From NCBI RefSeq assembly GCF_902706195.1, contig NZ_CACSJO010000004.1, positions 62,001 through 126,000 of the forward strand: a stretch of 64,000 nt of DNA. Reading direction: 5' to 3'. Below, in pieces: positions 9,606 to 17,008 of this stretch. The position numbers were made by a program, and so were the translations under genes. The notes under the pieces were generated by a model that saw nothing but the letters and a program-made list of their open reading frames with translations, made no database searches and was not told the DNA's origin. Position 1 is the stretch's first letter, and each line of letters starts with the position of its first letter. This stretch comes from Novosphingobium sp. 18050 (GTDB lineage: Bacteria > Pseudomonadota > Alphaproteobacteria > Sphingomonadales > Sphingomonadaceae).

Positions 9606-9627
9606 CACCAGCGTCACCTTCGGGCAA
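9599..9627 (-). promoter_or_regulatory. Candidate promoter of the HxlR-type gene
   Basis: Read on the minus strand, TTGCCC (9627-9622), a 17-bp spacer and TAACTA (9604-9599) fit a sigma-70 type promoter. The -10 box ends 9 bases before the ATG at 9589, leaving almost no leader and no visible ribosome binding site. Confidence 0.45.
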
Positions 9628-9695
9628 GAGGCGATTCGGGACACCCCCGCCAGCGCCCGGCCAAATAAGTGCCCGATCAAAGGAGAGCTTCTGCG

Positions 9696-10124
9696 ATGAC
9701 CCGCATGCTGTTCGTGAACTTGCCCGTCACCGACCTGACCCGCGCCAAATCGTTCTATTCCGCGCTCGGCTTCGTGAACGAGCCGCGCTTTTCCGACGAT
9801 AGCGGTGCCTGCATGGTCTGGTCCGACGCGATCTTCGTGATGATCCTCACCCATGACAAGTGGCGCACATTCACCAGCCGCCCCATCCCCGATACCGGCT
9901 CCAGCGAGGTCATGCTGTGCCTTTCGTGCGAGAACCGCGACGAGGTGAACGCGCTGACCGAGGCGGCCGGCAGCAATGCCGGCACTGCCGACATCAATCC
10001 TTCGCAGGACTATGGTTTCATGATGAGCCGCAGCTTCGCCGACCCGGACGGGCATGTCTGGGAAGTGATGTGGATGGACCCGGCGGCCGTTTCGGGCGAA
10101 GCTCCCAGCCAAGAGACGGCCTGA
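9696..10124 (+). CDS. VOC/glyoxalase-fold protein (operon gene 1)
   Basis: A 142-residue single-chain VOC protein: MLFVNLPVTDLTRAKSFYSALGF is the first beta-alpha-beta unit, and SFADPDGHVWEVMWMDP is the typical C-terminal metal-side motif. The ATG at 9696 follows AGGAGAG at a good distance. The family includes glyoxalases, extradiol dioxygenases and antibiotic-binding proteins, so the substrate cannot be told. It is the first gene of a ten-gene plus-strand run facing the HxlR regulator. The next gene starts 29 bp downstream. Confidence 0.88.
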   Translation: MTRMLFVNLPVTDLTRAKSFYSALGFVNEPRFSDDSGACMVWSDAIFVMILTHDKWRTFTSRPIPDTGSSEVMLCLSCENRDEVNALTEAAGSNAGTADINPSQDYGFMMSRSFADPDGHVWEVMWMDPAAVSGEAPSQETA

Positions 10125-10153
10125 GCCGCCTAACAAGACAAGCGAGAGAGACG

Positions 10154-10852
10154 ATGCCGATCGATCCGAACGCCGCCCTTGAAATCACCGCTTTCGAATG
10201 GGTGCCACCCTTCGCGCAAGGGATGGTCCGCGACTTGCGCCCGCGCTGGGCCTGCGAGGAATATGGCCTGCCCTACAAGGTACGCCTCATCAACGCGGTG
10301 GAGCGGCCCACCTGGTACTTCCAGGACCAGCCGTGGGGGCAGGTCCCCTTCGTGCGTGACGGCGAAGTGGGTGTGTTCGAAAGCGGCGCCACCCTCCTCC
10401 ACATCGCCGAGAAGGCGGGCGCCCTGCCCCCTGTCGGCTCACAGGAACGCGCGAAAGTGCTAAGCTGGCTGCTGGCCGCGTTCAACTCGGTCGAGCCGCT
10501 CGTGATGGAGTTCGTCAACTGCACGGTCTTCTCCCGCAAGGAAGACTGGGCACAGCTGCGCAAGCCCTCGCTGGTAGAGGCACTCGGCGGGCGGCTGTCC
10601 AAGCTCGAAACCGCGCTGGGGGATAGTGAATGGCTGGCGGGTGAATTCTCGGTCGCCGACATCGCCATGACCACCGTCCTGCGGGCCCTGCCCGACCCCG
10701 CCCTGCTGGCCGAGCGCCTGGCGCTTGCCGCCTATGTCGAACGCGCGACGGCCCGCCCTGCATTCACGCGCGCGCTGGAAGCCCAGCTCGAACCCTTTGC
10801 CGAACATGATCCCAAAAAGCAGAAGGCCAAAACGCAGAAGGAAGGAGTTTGA
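10154..10852 (+). CDS. Glutathione S-transferase-like protein (operon gene 2)
   Basis: A 232-residue protein with an N-terminal thioredoxin-like domain (residues about 12-90; the glutathione-site elements are the Q-V-P turn in WGQVPFVRDGEVGVFESGATLLHIAE) and a C-terminal helical domain with WLAGEFSVADIAMTTVLRAL. The start MPIDPNAALEITAF at 10154 follows GAGAGAGACG. It ends with a lysine-rich tail, and the next ATG follows 2 bp after the stop. Conjugation, isomerase or dehalogenase activities are all possible. Confidence 0.87.
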   Translation: MPIDPNAALEITAFEWVPPFAQGMVRDLRPRWACEEYGLPYKVRLINAVERPTWYFQDQPWGQVPFVRDGEVGVFESGATLLHIAEKAGALPPVGSQERAKVLSWLLAAFNSVEPLVMEFVNCTVFSRKEDWAQLRKPSLVEALGGRLSKLETALGDSEWLAGEFSVADIAMTTVLRALPDPALLAERLALAAYVERATARPAFTRALEAQLEPFAEHDPKKQKAKTQKEGV

Positions 10853-10854
10853 CC

Positions 10855-11226
10855 ATGACCTACGTCGACGGATTCGTGATCGCCGTCCCCAAGGCGAACA
10901 AGGACAGGTTCATCGCCCATGCCCGGCTGAACGACGAGATTTTCATGGAACACGGCGCCACCCGCGTCGTCGAATGCTGGCAGGATGACGTCCCCGCAGG
11001 CAAGCAGACCGACTTCTTCCGCGCTGTCGCCTGCAAGGAGGACGAAGCGGTGGCCTTCGCGTGGATCGAGTGGCCCGACAAGGAAACCCGCGAAAAGGGC
11101 ATGGCCACGGTAACGCAGCTCATGCAGACCGACCCCCGCCTGACCTCCGAGGACAACGCCATGCCTTTCGACGGCATGCGCATGATCTACGGCGGCTTCA
11201 CCCCCGTCGTGACTTTAGGAGAATAG
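10855..11226 (+). CDS. DUF1428 family protein (operon gene 3)
   Basis: A 123-residue protein of the DUF1428/YbaA family, a dimeric alpha-beta barrel-like fold of unknown function. Typical segments are TYVDGFVIAVPKANKDRFIAHA at the start, VVECWQDDVPAGKQTDFFRAV in the middle and MPFDGMRMIYGGFTP at the end. The ATG at 10855 is preceded by AAGGAG. A TTG six bases earlier is in frame but too close to that site. It is tightly packed between a GST-like gene and a VOC gene (2-bp gaps). Confidence 0.9.
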   Translation: MTYVDGFVIAVPKANKDRFIAHARLNDEIFMEHGATRVVECWQDDVPAGKQTDFFRAVACKEDEAVAFAWIEWPDKETREKGMATVTQLMQTDPRLTSEDNAMPFDGMRMIYGGFTPVVTLGE

Positions 11227-11228
11227 CC

Positions 11229-12044
11229 ATGGGCAATCCTGTAGGCAGCTTCATCTGGTATGAACTGATGACCAGCGATGCCGACGCCGCAGCCGCGTTC
11301 TACGCCGGCGTCGTAGGCTGGAAGTTCGGCGCCAACGTCATGCCCGGCGGCGGCATGGACTACCGCATGATCGAGCGTATCGACGGCGGCGGCGCGGGCT
11401 GCGGCTATTCCGGCGGCGTCCTCGCCCTTACCGACGAGATGATCGGCGGCGGCGCGAAGCCCGGCTGGCTCGGCTACATCTACGTGCAAGATGTCGATGC
11501 CGAAGTGGCCGCGATCGTGGCCGAAGGCGGCGCAGTCCACATGCCCGCCACCACCATGGAGGGCGTGGGCCGCATGTCCATGGTCACCGATCCGCTCGGC
11601 GGCGCTTTCTACCTCATGACCCCTCAGCCGCCCGAGGACGATCCCGACGCGACCAGCGACGTCTTCACCGTCGACAAACCGCAGACGATCCGCTGGAACG
11701 AACTCGTCACCCCGGACGACGACGCGGCGGTGGCATTCTACACAAAGCACTTCGGCTGGACCCAGGAAGGCGCAATGCCGATGGGCGAACTGGGCGACTA
11801 CCGCTTCATCCAGAACGAGGGCGTGCAGATCGGCGCGGTGATGAAAAAGGCCGATTTCATGCCGGTCGCAGGCTGGACCTATTACATCGGCGTCGACGAC
11901 ATCGACCGCGCGCTTGCGGCGGTAAAAACCGGCGGCGGAAAGGCGATGGGCGACCCTCAGCAGATCCCCACCGGCGAGTACACGGTTCATGCCTTCGACC
12001 CGCAAGGCGCCTATTTCGGACTGGTTGGGCCCAAGGCGGGATGA
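11229..12044 (+). CDS. Two-domain VOC/glyoxalase-fold protein (operon gene 4)
   Basis: A 271-residue protein with two VOC units in tandem: SFIWYELMTSDADAAAAFYAGVVGWKFG opens the first (about 5-130), and RWNELVTPDDDAAVAFYTKHFGW opens the second (about 150-268). Each ends in a DPLGGAFYLM or DPQGAYFGLV strand. This is the layout of the glyoxalase/bleomycin-resistance-type proteins of actinobacteria and proteobacteria. The start at 11229 is 2 bp after the DUF1428 stop. The stop codon lies inside the left arm of a perfect 13-bp hairpin. Confidence 0.9.
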   Translation: MGNPVGSFIWYELMTSDADAAAAFYAGVVGWKFGANVMPGGGMDYRMIERIDGGGAGCGYSGGVLALTDEMIGGGAKPGWLGYIYVQDVDAEVAAIVAEGGAVHMPATTMEGVGRMSMVTDPLGGAFYLMTPQPPEDDPDATSDVFTVDKPQTIRWNELVTPDDDAAVAFYTKHFGWTQEGAMPMGELGDYRFIQNEGVQIGAVMKKADFMPVAGWTYYIGVDDIDRALAAVKTGGGKAMGDPQQIPTGEYTVHAFDPQGAYFGLVGPKAG

Positions 12045-12079
12045 ACATCGGGGCGGCAGTTGACGTCGCCCCGATGTTC
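12043..12079 (+). other. Intra-operon hairpin between operon genes 4 and 5
   Basis: A perfect 13-bp inverted repeat with arms 12043-12055 (GAACATCGGGGCG) and 12067-12079 and an 11-base loop. It starts at the stop codon of the two-domain VOC gene and ends 43 bp before the next ATG. No T-tract follows, so a full terminator is unlikely. It could protect upstream mRNA from exonucleases or act as a partial terminator, giving different levels of upstream and downstream products. Confidence 0.7.
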
Positions 12080-12122
12080 CATCAATGTTCCACCGATTGA
12101 CATGCACTGCGGGAGACAGCCG

Positions 12123-12749
12123 ATGGCCGACTACACCTTCTTCACCAACCCCATGTCGCGCGGCCAGATCGCCCGCTGGGCCTTGCACGAAGCCGGCGCG
12201 CAGTACGAACAGGTACTGGTAGACTGGAAGGACAAGCCCGATGCCTTCCTCGCCGCCAACCCGATGGGCAAGGTGCCCACCATCGTCCACCACGTAGAGG
12301 GCGGCGACCGCGTGGTGACAGAAGCGGCCGCCATCTGCCTCTACCTCGCCGAGATGCACCCCGAAGCAGGCCTGCTACCCAATGATGGCGAGATGGCGGA
12401 CTACTACCGCTGGACCTTCTTCGCCTCCGGCCCGATCGAGCAGGCGATCACCTCGCGCGCGCTCAAGTTCGAACCCAAGCCAGATCAGGAGATGATGGCC
12501 GGCTGGGGCAGCTTCGAGCGTACCATCCACACCATCGACGAAAAACTGACCGCCGACACCTGGGTCTGCGGCGAACGCTTCACCATGGCCGATGTCTACG
12601 TCGGCAGCACGATCGACTGGGGGCTGACGTTTGGCATCATGCCGCCCCTCCCCTCGCTGGTCGGATATGCGGAGCGTTGCCAGGCCCGCCCCGCCTACAA
12701 GGCCGCAAAGGGCATCGACGGCAAGCTGATAGAGGAGATGAAGAAATGA
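12123..12749 (+). CDS. Glutathione S-transferase-like protein (operon gene 5)
   Basis: A 208-residue protein with the two-domain GST fold. The N-terminal domain has YTFFTNPMSRGQIARWALHEAG, where Ser10 or Arg11 would take the catalytic position, then NPMGKVPTIVHH and EAAAICLYLAEMHPEAGLLP. The C-terminal helical domain has GERFTMADVYVGSTIDWGL. I chose ATG 12123 (MADYTFF), preceded by GGGAG. Upstream in-frame ATGs exist but lack conservation. The stop overlaps the next start (ATGA). Confidence 0.88.
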   Translation: MADYTFFTNPMSRGQIARWALHEAGAQYEQVLVDWKDKPDAFLAANPMGKVPTIVHHVEGGDRVVTEAAAICLYLAEMHPEAGLLPNDGEMADYYRWTFFASGPIEQAITSRALKFEPKPDQEMMAGWGSFERTIHTIDEKLTADTWVCGERFTMADVYVGSTIDWGLTFGIMPPLPSLVGYAERCQARPAYKAAKGIDGKLIEEMKK

Positions 12750-13240
12750 CGGGTGTGACAAAAGCCCGCGTCTGCCTTTGGTACAATGGCGATGCGGAAG
12801 ATGCCGCGAACTTCTACGCTACGGTATTCCCCGATACCCGCGTGATTTCCGTGCAGCGTTCCCCCGCCGACTATCCCGACGGCCTGCTGGGCAATGTGCT
12901 GGTGGTCGAATTCTCGGTTATGGGGATAGAATGCATCGGCCTGAACGGCGGCGACCAGTTTCCGCAGTCCGAGAGCTTCTCGTTCCAGATCGCCACCGAC
13001 ACTCAGGAAGAGACCGACCGCTACTGGAACGCCATCGTCGATCATGACGGGCAGGAAAGCATGTGCGGCTGGTGCAAGGACAAATGGGGCCTCAACTGGC
13101 AAATCACGCCCCGCGCCCTCACCGACGCGATGTCCAGCCCCGACCGCGCGGCGGCGGCGCGCGCGATGCAGGCCATGATGACGATGCGCAAGATCGACAT
13201 AGCCCGCATTGAAGCGGCTTTTGCGGGCGAAACGGCCTAG
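12746..13240 (+). CDS. PhnB-like VOC protein (operon gene 6)
   Basis: A 164-residue protein of the PhnB/3-demethylubiquinone-methyltransferase-like VOC branch: KARVCLWYNGDAEDAANFYATVFPDTRV at the start, GIECIGLNGGDQF, SFQIATDTQEETDRYWNAI, and GWCKDKWGLNWQITP near the end. Despite the old family name these proteins are not shown to be methyltransferases. It is translationally coupled to the preceding GST-like gene through a 4-bp overlap, and the next gene starts 8 bp after its stop. Confidence 0.88.
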   Translation: MTGVTKARVCLWYNGDAEDAANFYATVFPDTRVISVQRSPADYPDGLLGNVLVVEFSVMGIECIGLNGGDQFPQSESFSFQIATDTQEETDRYWNAIVDHDGQESMCGWCKDKWGLNWQITPRALTDAMSSPDRAAAARAMQAMMTMRKIDIARIEAAFAGETA

Positions 13241-13248
13241 TCCCCGCC

Positions 13249-13647
13249 ATGGGCGTCGAATTCAACCACACGATCATCTGGTGCCGCGACCGTCATGTCT
13301 CGGCGGACTTTTTTGCCGCGATCTACGGATTGGCGGAACCGGTCGATTTCTATCACTTTTGCGTGGTCAGGCTGGCGCACGGCGTCTTCCTCGATTTTGC
13401 GGAGAAAGACGGCCCGATAGCCCCCCAGCACTACGCAATGCTGGTCGATGAGAGCACTTTCGACGCCTTGCTCTCACGCATCGAAACCCGCAGACTGACG
13501 TACTGGGCCGATCCCATGCGCAGCCGCGCAGGCGAAATCAATCACAACGACGGTGGACGCGGCCTATACTTCGAAGATCCCGACGGGCACATCCTCGAAG
13601 CGCTGACCGTGCCATACGGCGGATTTACACGAAAGGTTGAGGGATGA
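13249..13647 (+). CDS. VOC/glyoxalase-fold protein (operon gene 7)
   Basis: A 132-residue single VOC domain: EFNHTIIWCRDRHVSADFFAAIYGLAEP opens the fold and GLYFEDPDGHILEALTVPYG closes it. His8 and Glu125 are plausible metal ligands by position. It overlaps the next gene by 4 bp. This is the fourth VOC gene in the operon, and the copies are clearly different from each other, so they are not recent duplicates. Confidence 0.87.
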   Translation: MGVEFNHTIIWCRDRHVSADFFAAIYGLAEPVDFYHFCVVRLAHGVFLDFAEKDGPIAPQHYAMLVDESTFDALLSRIETRRLTYWADPMRSRAGEINHNDGGRGLYFEDPDGHILEALTVPYGGFTRKVEG

Positions 13648-14297
13648 CCCTTGCACTCTACGGCCACCCCTTCTCGTCCTATACCTGGAAGGCCCGGATC
13701 GCGTTGCTCGCGGCCGATCTTGAACACGAATTCCTCATCATCGACGCCGACCACCCCGAACACGCGGAAGTAATCCGGTTTGCAGGCCCGCAAGGTAAGT
13801 TCCCGGTGCTGCGCGACGGCGAGAACCTGCTGTTCGAGGCTACCTCGATCATCGAATACCTTTCGATCCACCACACCGCCACCGACATGCTGGTCCCTTC
13901 GGACCCGGACGCGGCGATCGGCATGAGGATGATGGACCGGGTCTTCGACAACTACGTCATGGGCCCGATGCAGGACGTGGTGAACGAATACCTGCGGGAC
14001 AACGAAAACCCCGATATGGCGCGCGTTACCGAAGCCCGCGCCCGGCTGGAACGCAGTTACGCATGGCTGGAAGGCTGGCTGCAGTTCTATCCCGAGATGG
14101 ACCATGTAACCCTGATCGAATGCGCCGCCGCGCCTTCGCTGTTCTACGCCGACTGGGTCCACCCGATCCCCGAAGCCCTGCCCCGCCTGCGCCGCTGGCG
14201 CGCCCATCTGCTCAGCCTGCCAGCCGTCCGCACATGCGTCGAGGAAGCCCGCCCCTACCGCACAGGCTTCCCGCTCGGCGCGCCTGACAGAGACTGA
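13644..14297 (+). CDS. Glutathione S-transferase-like protein (operon gene 8)
   Basis: A 217-residue GST-fold protein: LALYGHPFSSYTWKARIALLAADLEHEF carries Ser11/Ser12/Tyr13 in the active-site turn, FAGPQGKFPVLRDGENLLFEATSIIEYL is the glutathione-binding part, and the C-terminal half is helical with a less typical DWVHPIPEALPRLRRWRAHL segment. It starts inside the stop of the upstream VOC gene (ATGA), so translation is coupled. A VOC-GST pair in this layout suggests that a glutathione adduct is passed between them, which is inference. Confidence 0.87.
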   Translation: MTLALYGHPFSSYTWKARIALLAADLEHEFLIIDADHPEHAEVIRFAGPQGKFPVLRDGENLLFEATSIIEYLSIHHTATDMLVPSDPDAAIGMRMMDRVFDNYVMGPMQDVVNEYLRDNENPDMARVTEARARLERSYAWLEGWLQFYPEMDHVTLIECAAAPSLFYADWVHPIPEALPRLRRWRAHLLSLPAVRTCVEEARPYRTGFPLGAPDRD

Positions 14298-14308
14298 AGG
14301 AGAAACCG

Positions 14309-14758
14309 ATGTCCAACGAACTGTCGATCACCCGCCTCATCGCCGCGCCTCCGGCAAAAGTCTGGGAAGTCCTTGCGGAGCGACAGAACGAATGGTGGTG
14401 CCCTACCCCGTGGCGCGCCGAAGTCGACCAGCAGGATCGCCGCCCCGGCGGCGTATGCAAGATGACGATGTACGGCCCCGACGGCGAAGTGATGCCGCAG
14501 AACGGAATGTACCTCGCCTATGACGAAGGCCGCCGCTTCATCACCACCGACGCGGTGGTCGACGATTTCCAGCCGAACGGCCCGTTCATGATCGGCATAT
14601 GGGAAATCGCCCCCGAAGGCGAAGGCACCCGCTACACCGCCACCGCCCGCCACTGGACGGAGGAAACCATGAACCAGCACGCCGAAATGGGCTTCGCCGA
14701 AGGCTGGAACGCGTGCGCCGACCAACTCGCCGCCATCTGCGAGCAGGAAACGGCATGA
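14309..14758 (+). CDS. AHSA1/SRPBCC-fold protein (operon gene 9)
   Basis: A 149-residue protein of the SRPBCC/AHSA1 (START-like) superfamily: ELSITRLIAAPPAKVWEVLAERQNEWW opens the helix-grip fold, and the end reads HARIL-like TEETMNQHAEMGFAEGWNACADQLAAICE, typical of the group. It has a deep hydrophobic pocket in known members but no assigned reaction. An RBS-like AAGGAGA precedes the ATG at 14309. It overlaps the GFA gene by 4 bp. Confidence 0.88.
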   Translation: MSNELSITRLIAAPPAKVWEVLAERQNEWWCPTPWRAEVDQQDRRPGGVCKMTMYGPDGEVMPQNGMYLAYDEGRRFITTDAVVDDFQPNGPFMIGIWEIAPEGEGTRYTATARHWTEETMNQHAEMGFAEGWNACADQLAAICEQETA

Positions 14759-15234
14759 CGGCGCTTGAGGGTGGCTGTGCCTGCGGTGAGGTCCGATATC
14801 GCCTGCTTGCTGCGCCGATCGTCGTGCACTGCTGCCACTGCCGGTCGTGCCAGCGCGAATCGGGAGCGTCCTTCGCCCTCAACGCGGTGATCGAGACTGA
14901 CCGGGTGGAAACCCTCACCGGCGCGGCCGAACGCATCGACACGCCTTCCGAAAGCGGCAAGGGCCAGGCGATCTTCCGCTGCCCTTCCTGCCGGGTCGCA
15001 CTGTGGAGCCACTACGGCGGCGCCGGTCCGGCTGCCAGCTTCATCCGCGTCGGCACGCTCGACGACCCCGATACCTGCACCCCGGACACCCATGTCTTCA
15101 CCCGCAGCCGCCAGCGCTGGGTGCAAATTCCCGAAGACGCCGAAAGCTACGACATCTTCTATTCCGGCAAGGATGTGCCGCGCATCTATGGTAAAGACGG
15201 CGCGGCCCGCTGGCGCGCCGTTATGGGCGGCTAG
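14755..15234 (+). CDS. GFA family zinc protein (operon gene 10)
   Basis: A 159-residue protein of the glutathione-dependent formaldehyde-activating (GFA/CENP-V) family. The zinc-binding cysteines are all visible: GGCACGEVRY, then CCHCRSCQRESG and later CPSC. The start at 14755 overlaps the preceding stop. Founding members catalyse or promote S-hydroxymethylglutathione formation, although most homologues are uncharacterised and may act on other glutathione adducts. It closes the operon and is tail-to-tail with the J-domain gene (1-bp gap). Confidence 0.92.
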   Translation: MTALEGGCACGEVRYRLLAAPIVVHCCHCRSCQRESGASFALNAVIETDRVETLTGAAERIDTPSESGKGQAIFRCPSCRVALWSHYGGAGPAASFIRVGTLDDPDTCTPDTHVFTRSRQRWVQIPEDAESYDIFYSGKDVPRIYGKDGAARWRAVMGG

Positions 15235-15235
15235 A

Positions 15236-15826
15236 TCACTCGAAAGCAGCGGCCTTACGCAGTAGTTGATACGCCTCGACCACGCCCTGCAGCTTCACCG
15301 CATGACTGTGATCGCCGCCGTTGTGGTCCGGGTGGTATTGCCGCAGCAACCGCGTGTAGCGCATCCGCAGGGTCTTGCGGTCTATGCTCGCATCCAGCCC
15401 CAGCAACTCAAGCGCCTGCCGCTCGGCGGGCGAAAAGCCTGCCTTCTCGGCCTGCATTTCCGCCCGGCGCCGGTTGACATGGGCCTTCGCCCGCGCAGAA
15501 ATCGCCTCCAGCGGATCGGCGTAGTCCCGCCACCTCGGCGCCTCGTCCACGCCTGCATCCGGGCGGAAGGCGCGGGTCTGAGTCTCCCAGCCATGCAGCG
15601 GGGACTGCGCGCGCAGGATCTCCTCGGTGTCCATGCCGTCGAAATAATCATAGCCGGAATTGAACTGCCGAACATGCTCGAGGCAGAACCAGCGGTAATC
15701 GCCCGGCCCATCGAAACCGGGAGGCCGGCCCCCCGGCGCGCGGAACTCGCCAGCTTCCTCGCACCCCGGCCAGGTACACTCGCGACCGCCGGATTCGATC
15801 CGTCCATGAAATCTATGCTGTCTCAC
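15236..15826 (-). CDS. J-domain (DnaJ-like) protein
   Basis: A 196-residue protein with a C-terminal J domain: ALELLGLDASIDRKTLRMRYTRLLRQYHPDHNGGD holds the HPD motif that stimulates DnaK-type ATPases. The N-terminal part has a small Cys/His-containing segment (CTWPGCEEAGEFRAP and WFCLEHVRQFNSGYDYF). The start is likely the GTG at 15826 (VRQHRFHGRIE). Further upstream the frame runs antisense through bolA. It is divergent from bolA with only about 40 bp between starts. This protein, bolA and cobS are neighbours in many alphaproteobacteria. Confidence 0.88.
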   Translation of the reverse strand: MRQHRFHGRIESGGRECTWPGCEEAGEFRAPGGRPPGFDGPGDYRWFCLEHVRQFNSGYDYFDGMDTEEILRAQSPLHGWETQTRAFRPDAGVDEAPRWRDYADPLEAISARAKAHVNRRRAEMQAEKAGFSPAERQALELLGLDASIDRKTLRMRYTRLLRQYHPDHNGGDHSHAVKLQGVVEAYQLLRKAAAFE

Positions 15827-15866
15827 CGGCTTCCAGATGGGCGATGAAATGCCTATTGTGAAGCCC

Positions 15867-16139
15867 ATGACCGGACCACTCGCTCTCGAAATGCGGCAAT
15901 TGCTGACCGCAGCCTTCACCCCCACCGCGCTCGACGTGGTCAACGATTCCGCCAGCCACAGCGGCCACAGCGGCGACGATGGCAGCGGCGAATCGCATTT
16001 CACGATCCTGATCGAGAGCGAAAAATTCGCCGGCGTCTCGCGCCTCCAGCGCCAGCGCCTGGTGAACGCAGCGCTCGGCGACATCCCCGGAAACCGCGTC
16101 CACGCCGTCGCCATCAAGGCCCGCGCGCCCGGAGAATAA
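15867..16139 (+). CDS. bolA: BolA family protein
   Basis: A 90-residue BolA-like protein that with monothiol glutaredoxins binds or moves Fe-S clusters. The core has [22 protein letters not shown], then [30 protein letters not shown] and the C-terminal strand [11 protein letters not shown]. The conserved His residues lie in the HSGHSG and SHFTI segments. In-frame ATGs at 15837 and 15849 are possible starts. I chose 15867 because the family core begins there, but no strong RBS decides it. Confidence 0.9.
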   Translation: MTGPLALEMRQLLTAAFTPTALDVVNDSASHSGHSGDDGSGESHFTILIESEKFAGVSRLQRQRLVNAALGDIPGNRVHAVAIKARAPGE

Positions 16140-16175
16140 CGGGCGACCGGCCCACTATGCATTGTCAACGCGAAC

Positions 16176-16231
16176 GCCGGCGAAGGAACCCGGAGCGGTC
16201 TTTCTCGCCCCAGGTTCCCTCGCCGGCTTTT
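16176..16231 (+). terminator. Candidate terminator after bolA
   Basis: Two 15-bp arms at 16176-16190 and 16213-16227 pair at 14 of 15 positions (GCCGGCGA...GGAACC type), with a 22-base loop followed by TTTTC. It lies 36 bp after the bolA stop and 124 bp before hisG. The loop is longer than usual, so it may be a repeat element that also terminates transcription. Confidence 0.55.
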
Positions 16232-16354
16232 CATCGTCGCAATGCCGAACAGGCCGTGCAATCACAGAGTATCAAACCGGGCGATTACCCTGATCGCGTT
16301 TTCGCGATCCATCACGGTTGCCCTTTGCGGCCTTCCCGCCTAAATGCGCGCACC

Positions 16355-17008
16355 ATGCCGACACCCCTGACTTTCGCCGTGCCCAAGGGCCGTATCCTCG
16401 ACGAAGCGTTGCCCCTGATGGCGCGCGCCGGTGTGGCGCCCGAGGCAGAGTTCCACGACAAGAAGTCGCGCGCGCTCTCTTTCGCCTGCGAAAACAGCAA
16501 CATGCGGCTGATCCGCGTGCGCGCTTTCGACGTCGCGACTTTCGTTGCGCACGGCGCAGCGCAAGTCGGCATCGTCGGTTCCGACGTGGTAGAGGAATTC
16601 GCCTACTCCGACCTCTACGCGCCGGTAGACCTTAACATCGGTCATTGCCGCCTCTCGGTGGCGGAACTCGTGGGCGAAACCGGCGGGCCGCTGCCCTCGC
16701 ACCTGCGCATCGCCAGCAAATACCCCAGCCTCACCCGCCGCCACTTCGAGAAGCTGGGCGTGCAGGCAGAGGTGGTGAAGCTGAACGGCGCGATGGAACT
16801 GGCGCCCATGCTCGGCCTGTCGAGCCGGATCGTTGACCTCGTCTCCACCGGCCGCACGCTGAAGGAGAACGGCCTGGTCGAAACGAGCCGCATCCTCGAC
16901 ATTTCCGCGCGCCTGATCGTCAACCGCGCCGCGCTCAAGACCGACGACCGCGTTGCCGCGCTGGTCGAGGCGTTCCGCGCCCTCGTGGCCGAGAAGGCCC
17001 CGGCCTGA
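16355..17008 (+). CDS. hisG: ATP phosphoribosyltransferase, short form
   Basis: A 217-residue enzyme for the first step of histidine synthesis (ATP + PRPP to phosphoribosyl-ATP). It starts [22 protein letters not shown] and contains [14 protein letters not shown] and [14 protein letters not shown], the PRPP-binding loop. The regulatory C-terminal domain of long HisG (about 290 residues) is absent, so this is the short form, which needs HisZ as partner. No hisZ is present here. The stop overlaps the hisD start (TGATG), so the two are coupled. Confidence 0.96.
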   Translation: MPTPLTFAVPKGRILDEALPLMARAGVAPEAEFHDKKSRALSFACENSNMRLIRVRAFDVATFVAHGAAQVGIVGSDVVEEFAYSDLYAPVDLNIGHCRLSVAELVGETGGPLPSHLRIASKYPSLTRRHFEKLGVQAEVVKLNGAMELAPMLGLSSRIVDLVSTGRTLKENGLVETSRILDISARLIVNRAALKTDDRVAALVEAFRALVAEKAPA

